From Ricinus communis (taxonomy: Eukaryota > Streptophyta > Magnoliopsida > Malpighiales > Euphorbiaceae), in assembly GCF_019578655.1 (NCBI RefSeq), contig NC_063264.1, positions 25,815,688-25,879,687 on the forward strand: a stretch of 64,000 bases of DNA, read 5' to 3'. Made by a program: the position numbers and the translations under genes. The notes beneath the pieces were generated by a model. It made no database searches, had not been told where the DNA came from, and saw only the letters and a list, made by a program, of their open reading frames with translations. Positions 12,501 to 24,215 of this stretch are shown here, piece after piece (the stretch's first letter is position 1; each line of letters begins with the position of its first letter).

Positions 12501-13713
12501 TTTCCTGAACAAATTGATCCCTCCTTTAATGCCATCACTTGCTCTCCATTAGGTAATCTAATTGGACATGCTATAATTCTTTCAAATTTGTTAAACATTC
12601 TAAAGTACCTATCATATGTTTTGAAGCACCATAATCAATAATCCAATTCAAATTATCCTTACCATTCATCTTCTCACTAGTACCCGATTTGCACGTGTTC
12701 AACAAATTGAGAAAGAATGACCATTGTTCTGTTGTCAAGGTCCCAGAAGCTGTATTTTCTTCTGTTGCTGCTATTGATGATGATGGCTGCCCAGTTACAA
12801 GGGTTGTATTCACCTTTGGTGTATTACTACGTCCATGCCATGCACTCTGTCTCCCTCATCCACATCCAGCCCCTTTGGGTCGGTCACCCCACCATTTCGG
12901 ATATCCAATGAGCTGGAAACAAGTTTTAGAATCATGTCCCTCTCCTTTGCAGTGTGAGCAAACAACAAATTTATCTTTCACTTTTGTTTTATACTTTCGC
13001 CCTCCTGTATTAGTCTGCACTACAAAACTCATAGCTTCTCCATGTTCCTCCTTCCCTCATAACACATTCTTCTTGGCACACCAACGAGTATGCCTTATTC
13101 AAGTTTGGCAATGGTTCTGGGCTCAAAATATTGGAACAAACAACTCCATATAATGCATCTTCCAACCCTATCAAAAACTGATGAAGCCTCTCTTCTTCTT
13201 GTTTCTTGTCAAGTTCAGCTACAATATTACAATTGCATTTTCCACAATGGCACATGGGAATTTGCTCATAATTCCCAAGCTCTTCCCATAGTTGTTTCAA
13301 TTTTTCATTATAAGTCACAATCGACAGACCTCTCTGTTTACAGTTGGCAAGTTCTTCCTTGATCTGCTGAACACGAGGTCCATTAGCGATAGAGAATCGC
13401 TCTTTGATATCTTCCCATAAATCCTTATATTTATGGTAGATCGCAGTGTTGGCTCGATTGTGTTGAGCATCCATGAAACCAACATTGAATTTACAGCCCA
13501 CTAATCCTCTAATTCAAAGGAATCATCATCAGGTTGTTTAATCATTCCATCAATAAATCTGAATTTCTTCTTGGCCCTCAATGACGTTCGCATTGCTCGA
13601 GCCCATTCATCATAATTTTCTCCTTTTAATTGCACCTGAGTAATTATATTACCAGGATTATCACTCGAAGTCAACAGGTAGAGGGAGGCTGGTTTCTTTT
13701 CCTCGCTAGTCAT
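9541..13713 (-). pseudogene. Broken Copia gag-pol polyprotein frame
   Basis: Reading leftwards from the ATG at 13711-13713: a UBN2-type gag (start MTSEEKKPASLYLL); a zinc knuckle CSHCKGEGHDSKTC near 12960-12910; a protease site near 12630 reading DYGAS where D-S/T-G-A-S is expected; the GAG-pre-integrase H/C residues and integrase catalytic motifs (HCDLWGP, VDDFSR, VRSDNGTEF near 11890, VERKHRH); RT with [12 protein letters not shown] and YVDD at 10430-10441; and RNase H (AEPEY, YYDSQAAL, ending before 9541). Damage: TAG after FELED in gag, a frameshift shortly after it, a frameshift near 11960 in integrase, and four stops across RT. The replaced Ser/Thr of the protease alone should abolish processing. 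All domains are still in order with no large deletion. Confidence 0.92.
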
Positions 13714-13730
13714 AGCATTTTTGTCTTAAC

Positions 13731-13745
13731 CAGGCTCTAATACCA
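13731..13745 (-). other. Primer-binding site for initiator tRNA-Met
   Basis: Minus-strand TGGTATTAGAGCCTG begins at the base next to the 5' LTR. The usual Copia site complementary to the 3' end of initiator tRNA-Met is TGGTATCAGAGC, so this differs at one position. It sets the inner LTR boundary at 13746. Confidence 0.9.
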
Positions 13746-13916
13746 TATACACTTTTGAGAGATTTTTTATCTTCCCTCTTTTATCACAAGCCAAAGAGAA
13801 CCAATATATATACAACATAGACGTGCTAACCAATCTCATAAATATAGAAATCAAATATCCTAAATATACTCTTTACATAATTGACAGATATTTGCAAATT
13901 CTAAGATATTCTAATA
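13746..13916 (-). repeat. 5' LTR of the Copia element
   Basis: 171 bp. In element orientation it starts TATTAGAATATC and ends CAAAAGTGTATA, so it lacks TG..CA. It should contain the element's promoter; I could not place a start site. It is flanked outside by the AGTAC duplication. Confidence 0.95.
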
Positions 13917-13921
13917 AGTAC

Positions 13922-14896
13922 AAAAAAAAATTATCACGTTGCTGGAAAATGGAGAGTTTCACTGCACCACTTTCTTGATAACAACTTCTTGTATTCAACT
14001 GTTGATAAAGTTGAAGAGTTTAATGACACCATTTTCTTAAAGATAGCTCCATGTCAAAGACGTGATCACCAAGTTAAGGAAGTTTATAAATTGAGAAGGT
14101 CGCTTCAGAATTATGGGACCAACAATCCTTTCAAAAAAAATCATATCAAGAAATCAACAATAATTAGCAATATTTTCTACATAGTAACGTGGCTTTTTTA
14201 TTTATTCAAGTTTTCTTTCAATTTGTTAATTCTCTTAACTTAGATTTATTTTAGTATTCATAGACACTATTTTCTCAGTTCAATTTCTTCAGCTTTCAAT
14301 TTTATTAGTCTTATTTTCTTAGCTTTTAGTTACAGTTTTTATCTTAAAACAGTCATTTCATTTAAATTTAACAAAGCTTTTAGGAGTTAAGAACCTAGAA
14401 AACTTTAGATCCCTTAAGTCCTCTCATGCAATCGTCCTAGTAGAAGTTAGATCGACGCAATTAATTTATTTTTTATTAAACATATTAATTTTCAGATAAT
14501 TTGTTTCTAGCACGCTCGAAATATTAGCGCACGTGAAGGGCCAAATATTATGCATATAGTCAATTTCCAAATATCTACTATATACAATAATAAATTAAAA
14601 AGTACGGGTGTAAAAAACACCAGGATCATAAAATATATTACATATCCATAATCTTACATACTAAATAGAGCTGTAATAGAAGTTCTTCAACCAACAAATA
14701 TTATAGATAATGTTATGCAAACGTACTAACTATCTGTTTCTGAGTAATTACCCGTTAAAAAGAAGAAAAAAAAGATCAAAGACATAATAAAAGATATACT
14801 ACATGAAAGTTTTAGATATATGACCCATCAATGGATCTTTTCTCTTGAAATATGATTTGATTGTGAATTTCTTATAGCATTGGGGGCACTAGGCAG
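13922..14896. other. Intergenic, 3' side of the SRG1-like gene
   Basis: Begins with an A-run next to the Copia target duplication. An 84-codon plus-strand frame near 13989 has no recognisable domain and an AT-driven hydrophobic tail; I do not call it a gene. The right part probably includes the 3' UTR of the minus-strand dioxygenase. Confidence 0.5.
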
Positions 14897-17800
14897 TCAT
14901 ATTCTGAGGGTATGAAGATGAGATTTGCTGTGGAGCTCACGAGCAAATAGGCTCCTGAAATACTCTTCCACCCCTATTCTCTTAAACAATGCCGGAGTTT
15001 GTTGAGTGATCAAGCTGGGAGCTGGCCCTATCTCAGCCTCAACTTTTGGAGCATAAAAAGTTGCAATTGAGAGTCTTTCCTTCTCCGAGTTCACTGTTGC
15101 CCTGTGCTCAATGCTACGGTATCTCCCATTGCTTATAATCTGCCAATACAGGGAAAATGAAAAGACCAGGGAAACCCTTGTCAACCAGTTGAGATTCTAT
15201 TGTCGGGTTTCAACCCAAAAAACAATTAATGTTAGGTCGACTAGCAAAAATACAAACTCTTATGAAATATTAAGATTCTATTGGATTGAAATCTATAAAT
15301 TTAATGGAATTTATTTGAAAATCTAGAGTTTATATATACTGATTAAAATAAAAGTTAATTTATAATTCTATATTATTAGATTTTTATGTAATTAGTTATA
15401 CTTAAACTAAATTGTTAGAAAATATGTGGAATTTCTAATTAAATTTTATATTAGTAAGTCAATATATTTCATAATATTAAAATATTTTTTTAACTTTATC
15501 ATTTCTATTTTATTCTCTCTTATATTCTTCTCAAATAAAATGATTTCTTTAATAAATTTCAATCAAACATAATATAAGTATAAACATATAATCAAACCGA
15601 ATCAAATTGTTCCTATCACATAAACTGAAACTTTCTCAAGCATAAGCCGACCTAAACCAAATTTTTGGCACAAATCTAATTATATACAAATATAAACCGA
15701 ACTAAAGTAGAAGGATAGATCACAAAAATTAAACCAAATAATCTGAACTGAACCAAATTAATATAATTTAAATTTCTTAAAATTAAACTGAATGTATAAG
15801 AGAACATATAAACTGAACCCAATTATCAGTTCTGGTTCAATTTTCTTTTTTTTTTTTGGATTGTTTGAAATTTTGATTACCCCTATCCACGAATGATGTG
15901 GAATAACACCATTAACAACTATCGTTTCTAGGGTCAACATACTTAATTAATTGACCTACAAATATACATTTGTTTGTTAATTACACAACTAATTTGGACC
16001 TGCCAATAAAATCAAGTCCAACAATTCTAACACCAAAGGAAAAATAAAATAAAAAATTGAAGGCAATAGTTATTAGTACCTCTAGAATGTCTCCAATATT
16101 GATAATAAAGGCATTAGGGATGGGCTTCACAGTAACCCACTTGCCATTTTTGTTGATCTGAAGACCTTCTACTTCATTAAGTTGTAGGAGGATTGTGAGA
16201 CCTGTTGCATCAGAATGTGGGGTAAGACCAATGACTTTCTCTGGTTGAGGACATGGAGGGTAATAATTTATTCTAATTGACTGATGTCCATCTTCAAAAA
16301 TTTCTGTCATTTCCTTTGCCTCCATCTCCAGTGTTTTAGCCATCTGTGCTAGGATAATCTTAGCTAAATTTTTCACTTCCCATGAATAAGTGTCCAAGGT
16401 CTCTCTGCAGAAATTAAAAAAAAGGGGCTCAATTAGCAAACCTATTTTCCATAATATCAGTTAGGAAGTTATCCGAGTGTTTATCACAAACGGCGGATCA
16501 CAACTTCGTCTGATTAAAAAAAGAAAATGTAGCAACAAGAGAGAGAGAGAGAGAGAGATGGAGGTGACCTGAAAGGAAGAGGGAGTTCTGGAAACAGATG
16601 GGGTTTCCTTGCATGAACAGGCTGGGCGACCATGAAGAAAAGGTCACCCCAGTCAAGTTTTTGTTCCTCAGATACAACAAAGGCTTGTCCGAAACCCTCT
16701 ACTTCTCCTGGATATTGCCATAATTTTTTCTTCTTTTCCATTGGGAGGTTGAAGAACTCCTGAACCTCTATCTTCATCTTCTCCAAAAGCGAAGCACTCA
16801 CTTGATGGTTAACCAACTGCAAATACAACACTAATTAATGATTACTTTGCTGTCATAATTATTTACAGAATTGAAGAATATAAAGAACTAATTGGCTCTT
16901 ACATCAGAGTAAACTCTGAATCCAATCCATACTGCATGCATAAATTTTGAAATAACACATATTAGCCACTGTTTTAAAGATTAAAACACTCATCCCACCC
17001 ATCAAGTTTCGCTCACCAATTCAACCGGTTGAACTAGTTGGATCACTGTTTCAGTTGGTTTGATAAAATCTTTAACTCTTCTTTTTAAAATCTTTTTTTA
17101 CAATATTATGCAAATCTATTCAAACAATCGGTTTAACAAACTGATCAGGATCAAGCTATTCAACAGGTCAATTCTATTCATTTTTAAATGCTGATTTAAA
17201 TTTGTCTAAATTTAGTTTATGCACCGAAATAAAGATAAATTACAGTTATTATAATTATTTTAATTTTCTCGTTGAATAATAGACACTTATATATTAACTA
17301 TTTAACCCTAATAATATATGTCACTCATTTATTATTTTGATATGTAAATGAAGACGCATATAAATATTTGATAAATATTCTTTTACTGTTAAGCGAAAGA
17401 AAAGGAAATAATTTTGAATAAGTCACTTGCGTCAGTTTGACATTCTAATTAATTTAAAATCTTTTTTATGATATTCACATGCTTTTATTTTTTTTCTTAA
17501 TGTCAAAAGTATGTATAAATACCATATATAATAGGAAATTATCATTTTCACCCTCTATCATTATTAAAATAATATTTTATGTAATAGTTAAAAAAATTAT
17601 AAATACGTATCACTATCTTATCTGATTAGACAGCACTACCAATTTAATAGTTCGGAAGTGTTACTTAAAGAATTACATTTTCTAGATTAGGTTTACTATA
17701 GTTTTCAATTACTGTCAATTTAGGCCTTTTTTCTTTAGCTTGAAAGGATCATGTAAAGTAGGTATGAGCATTGGAGTTTAGTATTTGTCTTTGTCATGTA

Positions 17801-19026
17801 ATAATTTTTTTAGCTTGTTTTGTAATTAATGTTGGATCAGTTTAGTAAGAATATTATATGCCACATCAGATGAACAAAAATTAAAATAAATAATAATGAG
17901 ATGTTTAATATCTTCTTTGTTAATTATATATATTTGATGAAAACTCTTAATGAATCTTATCTTAACAACTCCTCCTTTTATAGCATTATTCATAAATTCT
18001 TTAGGGAATGAAGCTCTCCTTTAATGGTGAAAATACTAGTAGCTGACTAAAAATAAATATTTTCCATTGAGAGTTCTATATATTATGGTGAATTTTCAAT
18101 TTGTCATAAAAGTTTTTGTGAGGTAATATTAAGCGGCAGAATTTTAGATTTCGGCGACTAAACATAAAAAGGAGATCAATAATTTTCATAAATAAGAAAT
18201 TATAGTTTTTATTTTTTTTATTTTTTTTTTTAGTAATTTAGAATAATCTAGAGTGTGCTAAGTAATATTTTTACAGGTGATAAAATATTATTTTAAAAGT
18301 TTTAATACAGTTACATATTTAAAGCTTAAATTTTAAATTTTATTTAAACTAAAAAATATTTTTATTATTTCATCTATAACTATAAATTAGAAGAATTATA
18401 TTTTATGATGAACTTTAAATTCATTATAAAATTTACTATAATGTATTTTTAGCGATAATCCTGTGGTAAATTTTAAATTCACTATAAATATTTTAGTGGT
18501 AAGATTTTGAGTACTAAGTTTCGTCGTTAAATTTTCCTTTCGTAATGAAAATAATTTATTATATATAAAAGATCTCATTGACTTGCATCAATATGACTCT
18601 TTGGCAAATATAGAATATGTCTTGGTCCTTGTACTAATCAGTTAAAATTCAATGGAAACCTGAAATTAAAAAGTGAAATATTTTCTGTTTGAGAACTCAA
18701 ACTGAAACAATACAGGATATAGGATTCAAAAAAGTATTTAAAGATTATGAAAGCAATAAAGATTGGTGTGGTGTGTATACCTGGAAGAAGCCCCAGTCTC
18801 TGCAAGCACAATGAAGTTTGGCCAGTTCAGAATGCATTGATTCTTGAGAAAGTAGCCTTTCCATATCAATCACTGGAACCTCAACATTCTGATTCTGAAC
18901 ATTGATGGGTTGATCTTGGTCTTGGCGTACGTATCTTGGTGGAATAGATTCAAGGCTCAACTTTGCCAGCTCCTGAACACAAGGAACAAGAAGAGAGCTT
19001 CCAAGACTCAAAGCATTAGTTTCCAT
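14897..19026 (-). CDS. SRG1-like 2-oxoglutarate/Fe(II)-dependent dioxygenase
   Basis: Four exons join in frame: 19026-18781, 16816-16569, 16404-16080 and 15139-14897, giving 353 residues, close to the roughly 350-360 usual for SRG1-type enzymes. All introns are GT..AG. The N-terminal DIOX_N region carries [10 protein letters not shown] and WGFFQLVNH. The C-terminal double-stranded beta-helix domain has the iron ligands HSD (in [16 protein letters not shown]) and the distal His (YRSIEHRA), and RLS of the RxS 2-oxoglutarate motif. [11 protein letters not shown] is typical. No stop or frameshift is visible. Such soluble enzymes oxidise small molecules with 2-oxoglutarate and O2; relatives demethylate or hydroxylate specialised metabolites, but the substrate here cannot be read from sequence. 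Intron 1 is about 2 kb. A (CT)n run follows the intron 2 donor closely, and intron 3 holds a MITE. Confidence 0.93.
15276..15575 (+). mobile_element. MITE, copy 1 (intron 3 of the dioxygenase gene)
   Basis: About 300 bp. It starts like GGATTGAAATCTATAAAT and ends like AATTTCAATCAAACATAATA. The interior shares ordered words with copies near 25.9, 47.4 and 52.4 kb, for example TTAGTTATACTTAAACTAAA and AAGTCAATATATT. Boundaries are approximate because the ends are eroded. Confidence 0.7.
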
Positions 19027-19163
19027 TTATATGCTTTTTGTTGTATCACAGGATGACGAGAAGTTTTATTAACAGAAAGTATTTTCTTTCTATGCTTTGG
19101 CACTTGGCAATGCCAAAGAGTTGTCAATTATAGTACTTGCTAGCTAATGCCTATACATGTAAT

Positions 19164-19170
19164 ATTTATA
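19164..19170 (-). promoter_or_regulatory. Candidate TATA box of the dioxygenase gene
   Basis: Minus-strand TATAAAT lies 138 bases upstream of the ATG at 19026, a workable distance for a plant TATA box plus leader. The surrounding DNA is AT-rich, so chance occurrence is quite possible. Confidence 0.3.
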
Positions 19171-21635
19171 TTATGCAGCCACCATAATTTAACTTTTTTT
19201 TTTTTTTTTAAGAAAAGACTGGTAATAATAATTCTCTTTACGTGTAATTATATAAATATTTTATTATAAAATCATAATTAATTTAATCGGAGTCCAAATT
19301 TATTACCGCAATATTAATGTCAGAATTATATACCAAGAAATTCAATCTAGACGTGAATCTAAAAAATTAAGAAAATATCCCTTCTAGGATTTAAATTCTG
19401 GTGGTTGACTTGCTTGATGAAAGCTACTTCATAATTTTTAATGTTAAAAGAAAATAAACCAACATCTAGAACAGGCCAGGCCATCATCATTGAATTAATA
19501 AAATGTCAAAATGAGAGGATCACTTTTCAAACTCTAAAAACTTTCACACAATCATTTCCATGGGTTTAAACATGTTTTCCTTTGACAATTCTAGAAGGTT
19601 AACCTTTCTTTTCTTCTTCTTTTTCCCCTCCAAATTGGGGTACTGTTATCGGTAAAATATTATTCTAAAAGTTTTAATACAACAGCATATTCACGACTTT
19701 CATTAAATTAAAAAAAGTTCTTATCTCTTATTTATACACTTTTGATCAAATAAAAGATTTGTCATACTATATGTTTGTTAGGACCTTATTTTTCAATGCT
19801 TGACTAATATAGTTATAATAATATATTAACTCTCTTTTATGTTAAATTTAAATCTTACTGTTAATTAAATAAAAGATAAACAGTAATATTTTTTTATGAA
19901 GTTCACCATATTATAATAATTAGTTTTTGATTTTGTATTCTTATACTACATTTCTCATGTAGTTTGTAATAAATATATTAATTTACCGTTTTGTTATTTT
20001 TGATTAAAACATTATTTTTTTAATTTCAATTTAAGATGTTACTTCTTCAAATTACCAACCATTATTAACATTTTTATTCAGTTAATTTTATAGGTTAATT
20101 AATTTACAAAATATTACGGTCGCATGACATAAGAGCCGGAAGTACGGTAAACTCGGCCAAAATAGGACACCCGAAGGTTTAAGTTTATAAAATAATTAAA
20201 ACAATATTAATAAGTAATAGTTATGGTCTTTTTTGAAACAAAGTAATAATTATGTTAATTTGTTAAAAATGTGAGATTTTAAAATAATTACTAAAATTAG
20301 TATATATTGAAATTTATAATTCTATTGATAGGTAATTACTAATAGCTTCTTTAAATGTTTTAGTAATCATTAATAATTTTAATAAATACTTAAAGATGGA
20401 TATCTTGAACATGTTAATATAGTAATTACTAGTTTACGTTGTCTCATTTTTTCCATAAATTTAAATAAATCCATCAAATAATATAATATGATATAATAAT
20501 AATTTTATTGAAAAGAAATTCTACATAATTACTAAATTTGAAGAGTTTAAAATATAAATAGTTTAAAACATAAATATTATAGATATAAAAGAATAATTGG
20601 AATATAACGGAAGAAAGATGTTTCATGCAAAATAAGCTGAAATTAAGTAAAAAAATAATATAAGGGAGAACTAATATATCATTATAAAGGTCTAGCTTTA
20701 CACAATTTAATAATTTTATCTAATTATTTTAAAATTTAAAAATAAATATCCATAATTTATTTTATTTTTAATAATATTTTTTAATAATAACTTTTATAAT
20801 TTGAAAATGACGTTGTAAATTGATTTTGCTTATTAAAAGGAAATATCTGAGAATTATAAGACCTTTAATGGCTGCATTATTAAATTTATGATAAATTTTG
20901 TACTAATTTTTATTTTTTTTTCAGTAGGCATATTCAATTTGCGATATCATTCTTTTTTACTATAAAGTTACAAAAAAATTCTCTGAGAAAAATATTTTTA
21001 AGAATAAATTAAAAATTTTAATATTTATTTTTAAATTTTAAATAATTAGATAAAATTGTTAAAAGATATAAAATTCAAAATTTATTAGTAATTAGGCATA
21101 TTATAAACTATAGAAGAATGTAGTATAATATCAAAAAAAATAGTAACTAACTAACTAATATAAAAATAATAATTACTTCTTTAATTTTTTGTTTAAATAA
21201 TTGAAATGTATGTCTATCTTTTCAATTTAACTTAACAATAAAATTAATATAAAAAATTCACACAAAAAAATAAATTAATATATTGTCATAAACTATAAAG
21301 AGAATATGATATAATATTTAAAAATAAAATCGTAATTAATTGAATACGAAAATTCTAGAGCAAATCATAATTACCTTTATTTTGTTGGTATTATAGCTAA
21401 ATAGTCTCTTAATACTAGTGATATATTAAAAGTAAGTCCAATTTTAGCCTCGAAAATATTTATCATTATAATCAAACTATTTAAAAGCACTATATACTTT
21501 TTAATTATGTTTTTCCAAATTTGTTTTTCCCTCTCTTTCTCTCACGCAGTCCAGGTTCTATTGAGGTTGAGCATGGAATTGAGAGATCCGAACCGAACGG
21601 AAAAATCAAACTGAAAGTATTAAGAACTGAAAATA
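19171..21635. other. AT-rich intergenic DNA
   Basis: No open frame of note and no recognisable RNA gene. Sequence is AT-rich throughout apart from short stretches near 20120-20170 and 21530-21600. Confidence 0.6.
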
Positions 21636-21748
21636 TCAATTTCTTCTCTACAAATTGCAGATATCTTTACAAAGGCATTGTGTAAAGTTTTCTTAAATCA
21701 CTTTCGTAACAAACTTTATCTTCGGTCTCGGTATAGTTTGAGGGAAGG
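21636..21748 (+). pseudogene. RNase H C-terminal remnant of an upstream Copia copy
   Basis: The frame reads SLQIADIFTKAL, then HFRNKL and YSLREGI, the typical end of a Copia polyprotein, with a polypurine-like TTGAGGGAAGG directly before the LTR. Everything upstream of about 21636 is missing. Confidence 0.8.
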
Positions 21749-22185
21749 TATTAAATATCATTCCTCCAACCACCATCTTGAGTCTACAGCATGGAGTGAT
21801 AAGGATGAGAATTAGAGTAATAAGGCAGTAGACCAAGTTGTGGTTATCCTTCTAATAAATTAGAAGAACCATAACCAGTAAGTAATTCAAGGGATCTTGT
21901 TGGGATCTAATCACTACATAATAGGCAATCCGTTCAATTACTACATCATTGGAAAAATGGAAAATCAGTTGAGCAATCTACTCCTTTAAAAATAGCTGTG
22001 TGGCAGCATTCTCATATCTATATAAATTGACTACCTTTTATCTTTTACTTGAAAATTTCTTTCTATGTAGATTTTCTATTATTTATTGTAAAAAAAATTT
22101 ACATAATAGATTAATAAGAACTCTCCTCTCACGTTGAGAAGCAAAAAAAGGCTTTCCACAAATATTCTCTTTTTTATTTTCTTTA
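21749..22185 (+). repeat. Left LTR, shared between two Copia copies
   Basis: 437 bp, starting TATTAAATATC after the polypurine tract and ending TTTCTTTA before the primer-binding site. It is homologous to 23802-24215. Like the other Copia element its ends are TA..TA, not TG..CA. Confidence 0.85.
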
Positions 22186-22198
22186 TGGTATCATAGCT
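22186..22198 (+). other. Primer-binding site, initiator tRNA-Met type
   Basis: TGGTATCATAGCT directly follows the left LTR. It differs from the usual TGGTATCAGAGC at one position and fixes the LTR end. Confidence 0.85.
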
Positions 22199-22236
22199 AT
22201 TGTGAGACAAGAGAGTTATAATTTTTTTTCTCACCA

Positions 22237-23801
22237 ATGGCTTCCACAATTTCTCACAATGTTGCCAACTTTGTTACTCTCAGACTCACACCAGAAAACT
22301 ACCCTCTCTATCAAGAACAATTACTTGCTTTAGCTGAAAGTAAAGATATGATCGGGCTTCTCACAGGCGAGAAAATTAAACCCGCCATGTACATCAATGT
22401 TCCGACAGAAAAAAATCAACAAATAATGAAAAAAAACAACAAATCTTAAAAGATTTTCTCAAATGGAAGAAAGAAGATCATCTCCTACGTGGATGAATCA
22501 TTGGGACACTCACAGAAGAAACTTTAGATCTGGTTATTGGCCTGAATTCATCTCAATCGGTTTGGAATGCTTTGAAAGAAGCATATGACTATGACTCACA
22601 AGAACAAGAATTTACTCTCCGACAACAACTCACATATTTGAAAAAGGAACCAAGTCAATCCTAGTAGAACATTTGAAAAAATTCAAAAGTATATGTAACA
22701 GCCTAGCAGCCGTAGGCAATCCCATACCCGACAAAATAAATGCTAATTTTGTCATCTTTCATGTCCTTATACTCCTGAATAGACAGGAATTGTTGAATGC
22801 CGAGATCGAACCATTCGAGAACTTGGCAGGACTATGATTTTTCATAGTGGTGTGCCTAAGTCTCTATAGGTTGAGGCTTTTACTACAACAGCATTTTTAA
22901 TTAATCGGTTGCCTTATTCTTCACTAGCATTTGATACACCTTATTTTCGCTTATATGGTTCTCACCCTGCGTACTCTATTTTTCATGTTTTTGGAATTAG
23001 ATGCTACCCTTATACCTAGAATATAAAGAGAAATAAATTTGATGCTAAAACTATACCTTGTATTTTTGTAGGTTATAGTAACCCACATAAAGGGTATCGT
23101 TGTCTTGATCCAAAAACCAACAGGATTTTTGTTTCACGACATGTGGTGTTCGATGAAAATCTTTTTCCTTACAGAACAAAAATGTCTCCATCTCCTTCTC
23201 CCATTAGCTTCACTAATTTTTTGAAACAGTTCCCATCTTTAACAACGGAACATACCACTGTTCTTCCACTAGATGCATCTTCACCTCTCCTATAACTAAG
23301 CAATATTTTGTCTAACTCTTCGACTATTTATGATCTCATAGTCGAAGATGCTTTCTCTGAATCTCCTTTGGCCTGTGATTATGACCATTCTCCTACACCT
23401 TAATCACCAACTGTTACAAATCATTTGCCACATCCCAATAATCTCATGGATATCTCACCTCTTTCTCCTGCAGCTGACATCCTTCCTAACACCGGTAGTT
23501 CCTCACCTATTTCTTCCACCTTAAATTATGATTCTTCTTTATCTCTTGAATAGGTACCACTGGCATCTCATCCTATGGTCACTAGAGCTGAACATGGTAT
23601 CTACAAACTCAATCCACATTATGCTCTCCTCCTTGAATGTGGTGATATTCCTAAAGAGCCCACGTACTGTCAAAATGGCTCTTCAACATGCTGGCTGGAA
23701 ACAAGCCACGATTGAGGAACTTGATGCACTGCATAAAAATCAAACATGAACCTTGGTACCTCGAGAACCTCATATGAATATCGTCGGTTCAAAATGGGTG
23801 T
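22237..23801 (+). pseudogene. Copia gag / integrase / RT fragments
   Basis: gag begins at the ATG of 22237 (MASTISHNVANFVTLRL, GLLTGEKIKPAMYINVP) and continues past frameshifts and stops as IIGTLTEETLDLVIGLN and FTLRQQLTYLKKE. Near 22785 it jumps to the integrase tail (RTIRELGRT, VEAFTTTAFLINRLPY, TIPCIFVGYSNPHKGYRC, RHVVFDENLFPY). A linker follows, then early RT (QHAGWKQATIEELDALHKNQ, EPHMNIVGSKWVFK). Protease, the integrase catalytic core, the RT active site and RNase H are absent. Several stops interrupt what remains. Confidence 0.88.
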
Positions 23802-24215
23802 TTAAACATCATTCCTCTAACCACCACCTTGAGTCTACAACATGGAGTGATAAGGATGAGAATTGGAGTGATAAGGCAATAGACCAAGTTGTGGTTATCC
23901 TTCCAAAGAATTATAAGAACCATGATCAGTAATTCAAGAGATCTTGTTGGGATCTAATCGCTGCATAATGGGCAATCCGTTCAATCACTGCATCATGGGA
24001 AATGGAAAATCAGTTGAGCAATCTACTCCTTTAAAATAGCTGTGTGACAACATTCTCATATCTGTATAAGTTGACTACCTTTAATTTTTTACTTGAAAAT
24101 TTTCTTCTCTATAGATTTCCTATTATTGATTGTAAAAAGTTTATATATAATTCTCCTCACATTGAGAAGCAAAAAAAGGCTTTCCACAAGTATTCTCTCT
24201 TTTTTATTTTCTTTA
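23802..24215 (+). repeat. Right LTR of the deleted Copia element
   Basis: Homologous to 21749-22185 apart from the first few bases, with many substitutions and small indels. Its left edge is fused to RT coding sequence through a TTAAA shared by both sides of the junction. Confidence 0.85.

Larger units (their letters stand above)
9306..13916 (-). mobile_element. Copia LTR retrotransposon, full length, non-canonical LTR ends
   Basis: A 4,611-bp element oriented right to left. The 5' LTR is 13746-13916 and the 3' LTR 9306-9479. The primer-binding site abuts the 5' LTR, a polypurine tract abuts the 3' LTR, and a perfect 5-bp target duplication AGTAC lies at 9301-9305 and 13917-13921. In element orientation the LTR starts TATTAG and ends GTATA or TTATA, so the termini are TA..TA rather than TG..CA. 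Hand comparison of the LTRs shows about seven substitutions and one 3-base indel over about 171 bases, roughly 4%, which suggests a fairly young insertion. Order gag-protease-integrase-RT-RNase H identifies Copia. The coding frame is interrupted repeatedly, so this copy is not autonomous. Confidence 0.95.
21636..24215 (+). mobile_element. Deleted Copia element joined to the pol end of a second copy
   Basis: Order on the plus strand: end of an RNase H frame (21636-21748), LTR (21749-22185), primer-binding site, gag start, integrase C-terminal part, RT N-terminal part, LTR (23802-24215). The left LTR therefore has pol sequence on its outer side, as if it were the 3' LTR of an upstream copy as well as the 5' LTR of this one. 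Two internal deletions are evident: one joins gag to late integrase near 22785; the other joins early RT (VGSKWVFK) directly to the right LTR near 23802, which removes the rest of RT and RNase H. The two LTRs differ at many positions, so it is older than the element at 9.3-13.9 kb. No target duplication was found. Confidence 0.85.

Noticed and set aside
12689..13153. 154-codon plus-strand open frame
   Set aside because: It lies opposite the Copia gag/zinc-knuckle region, has no domain of its own and is a shadow of the minus-strand element.
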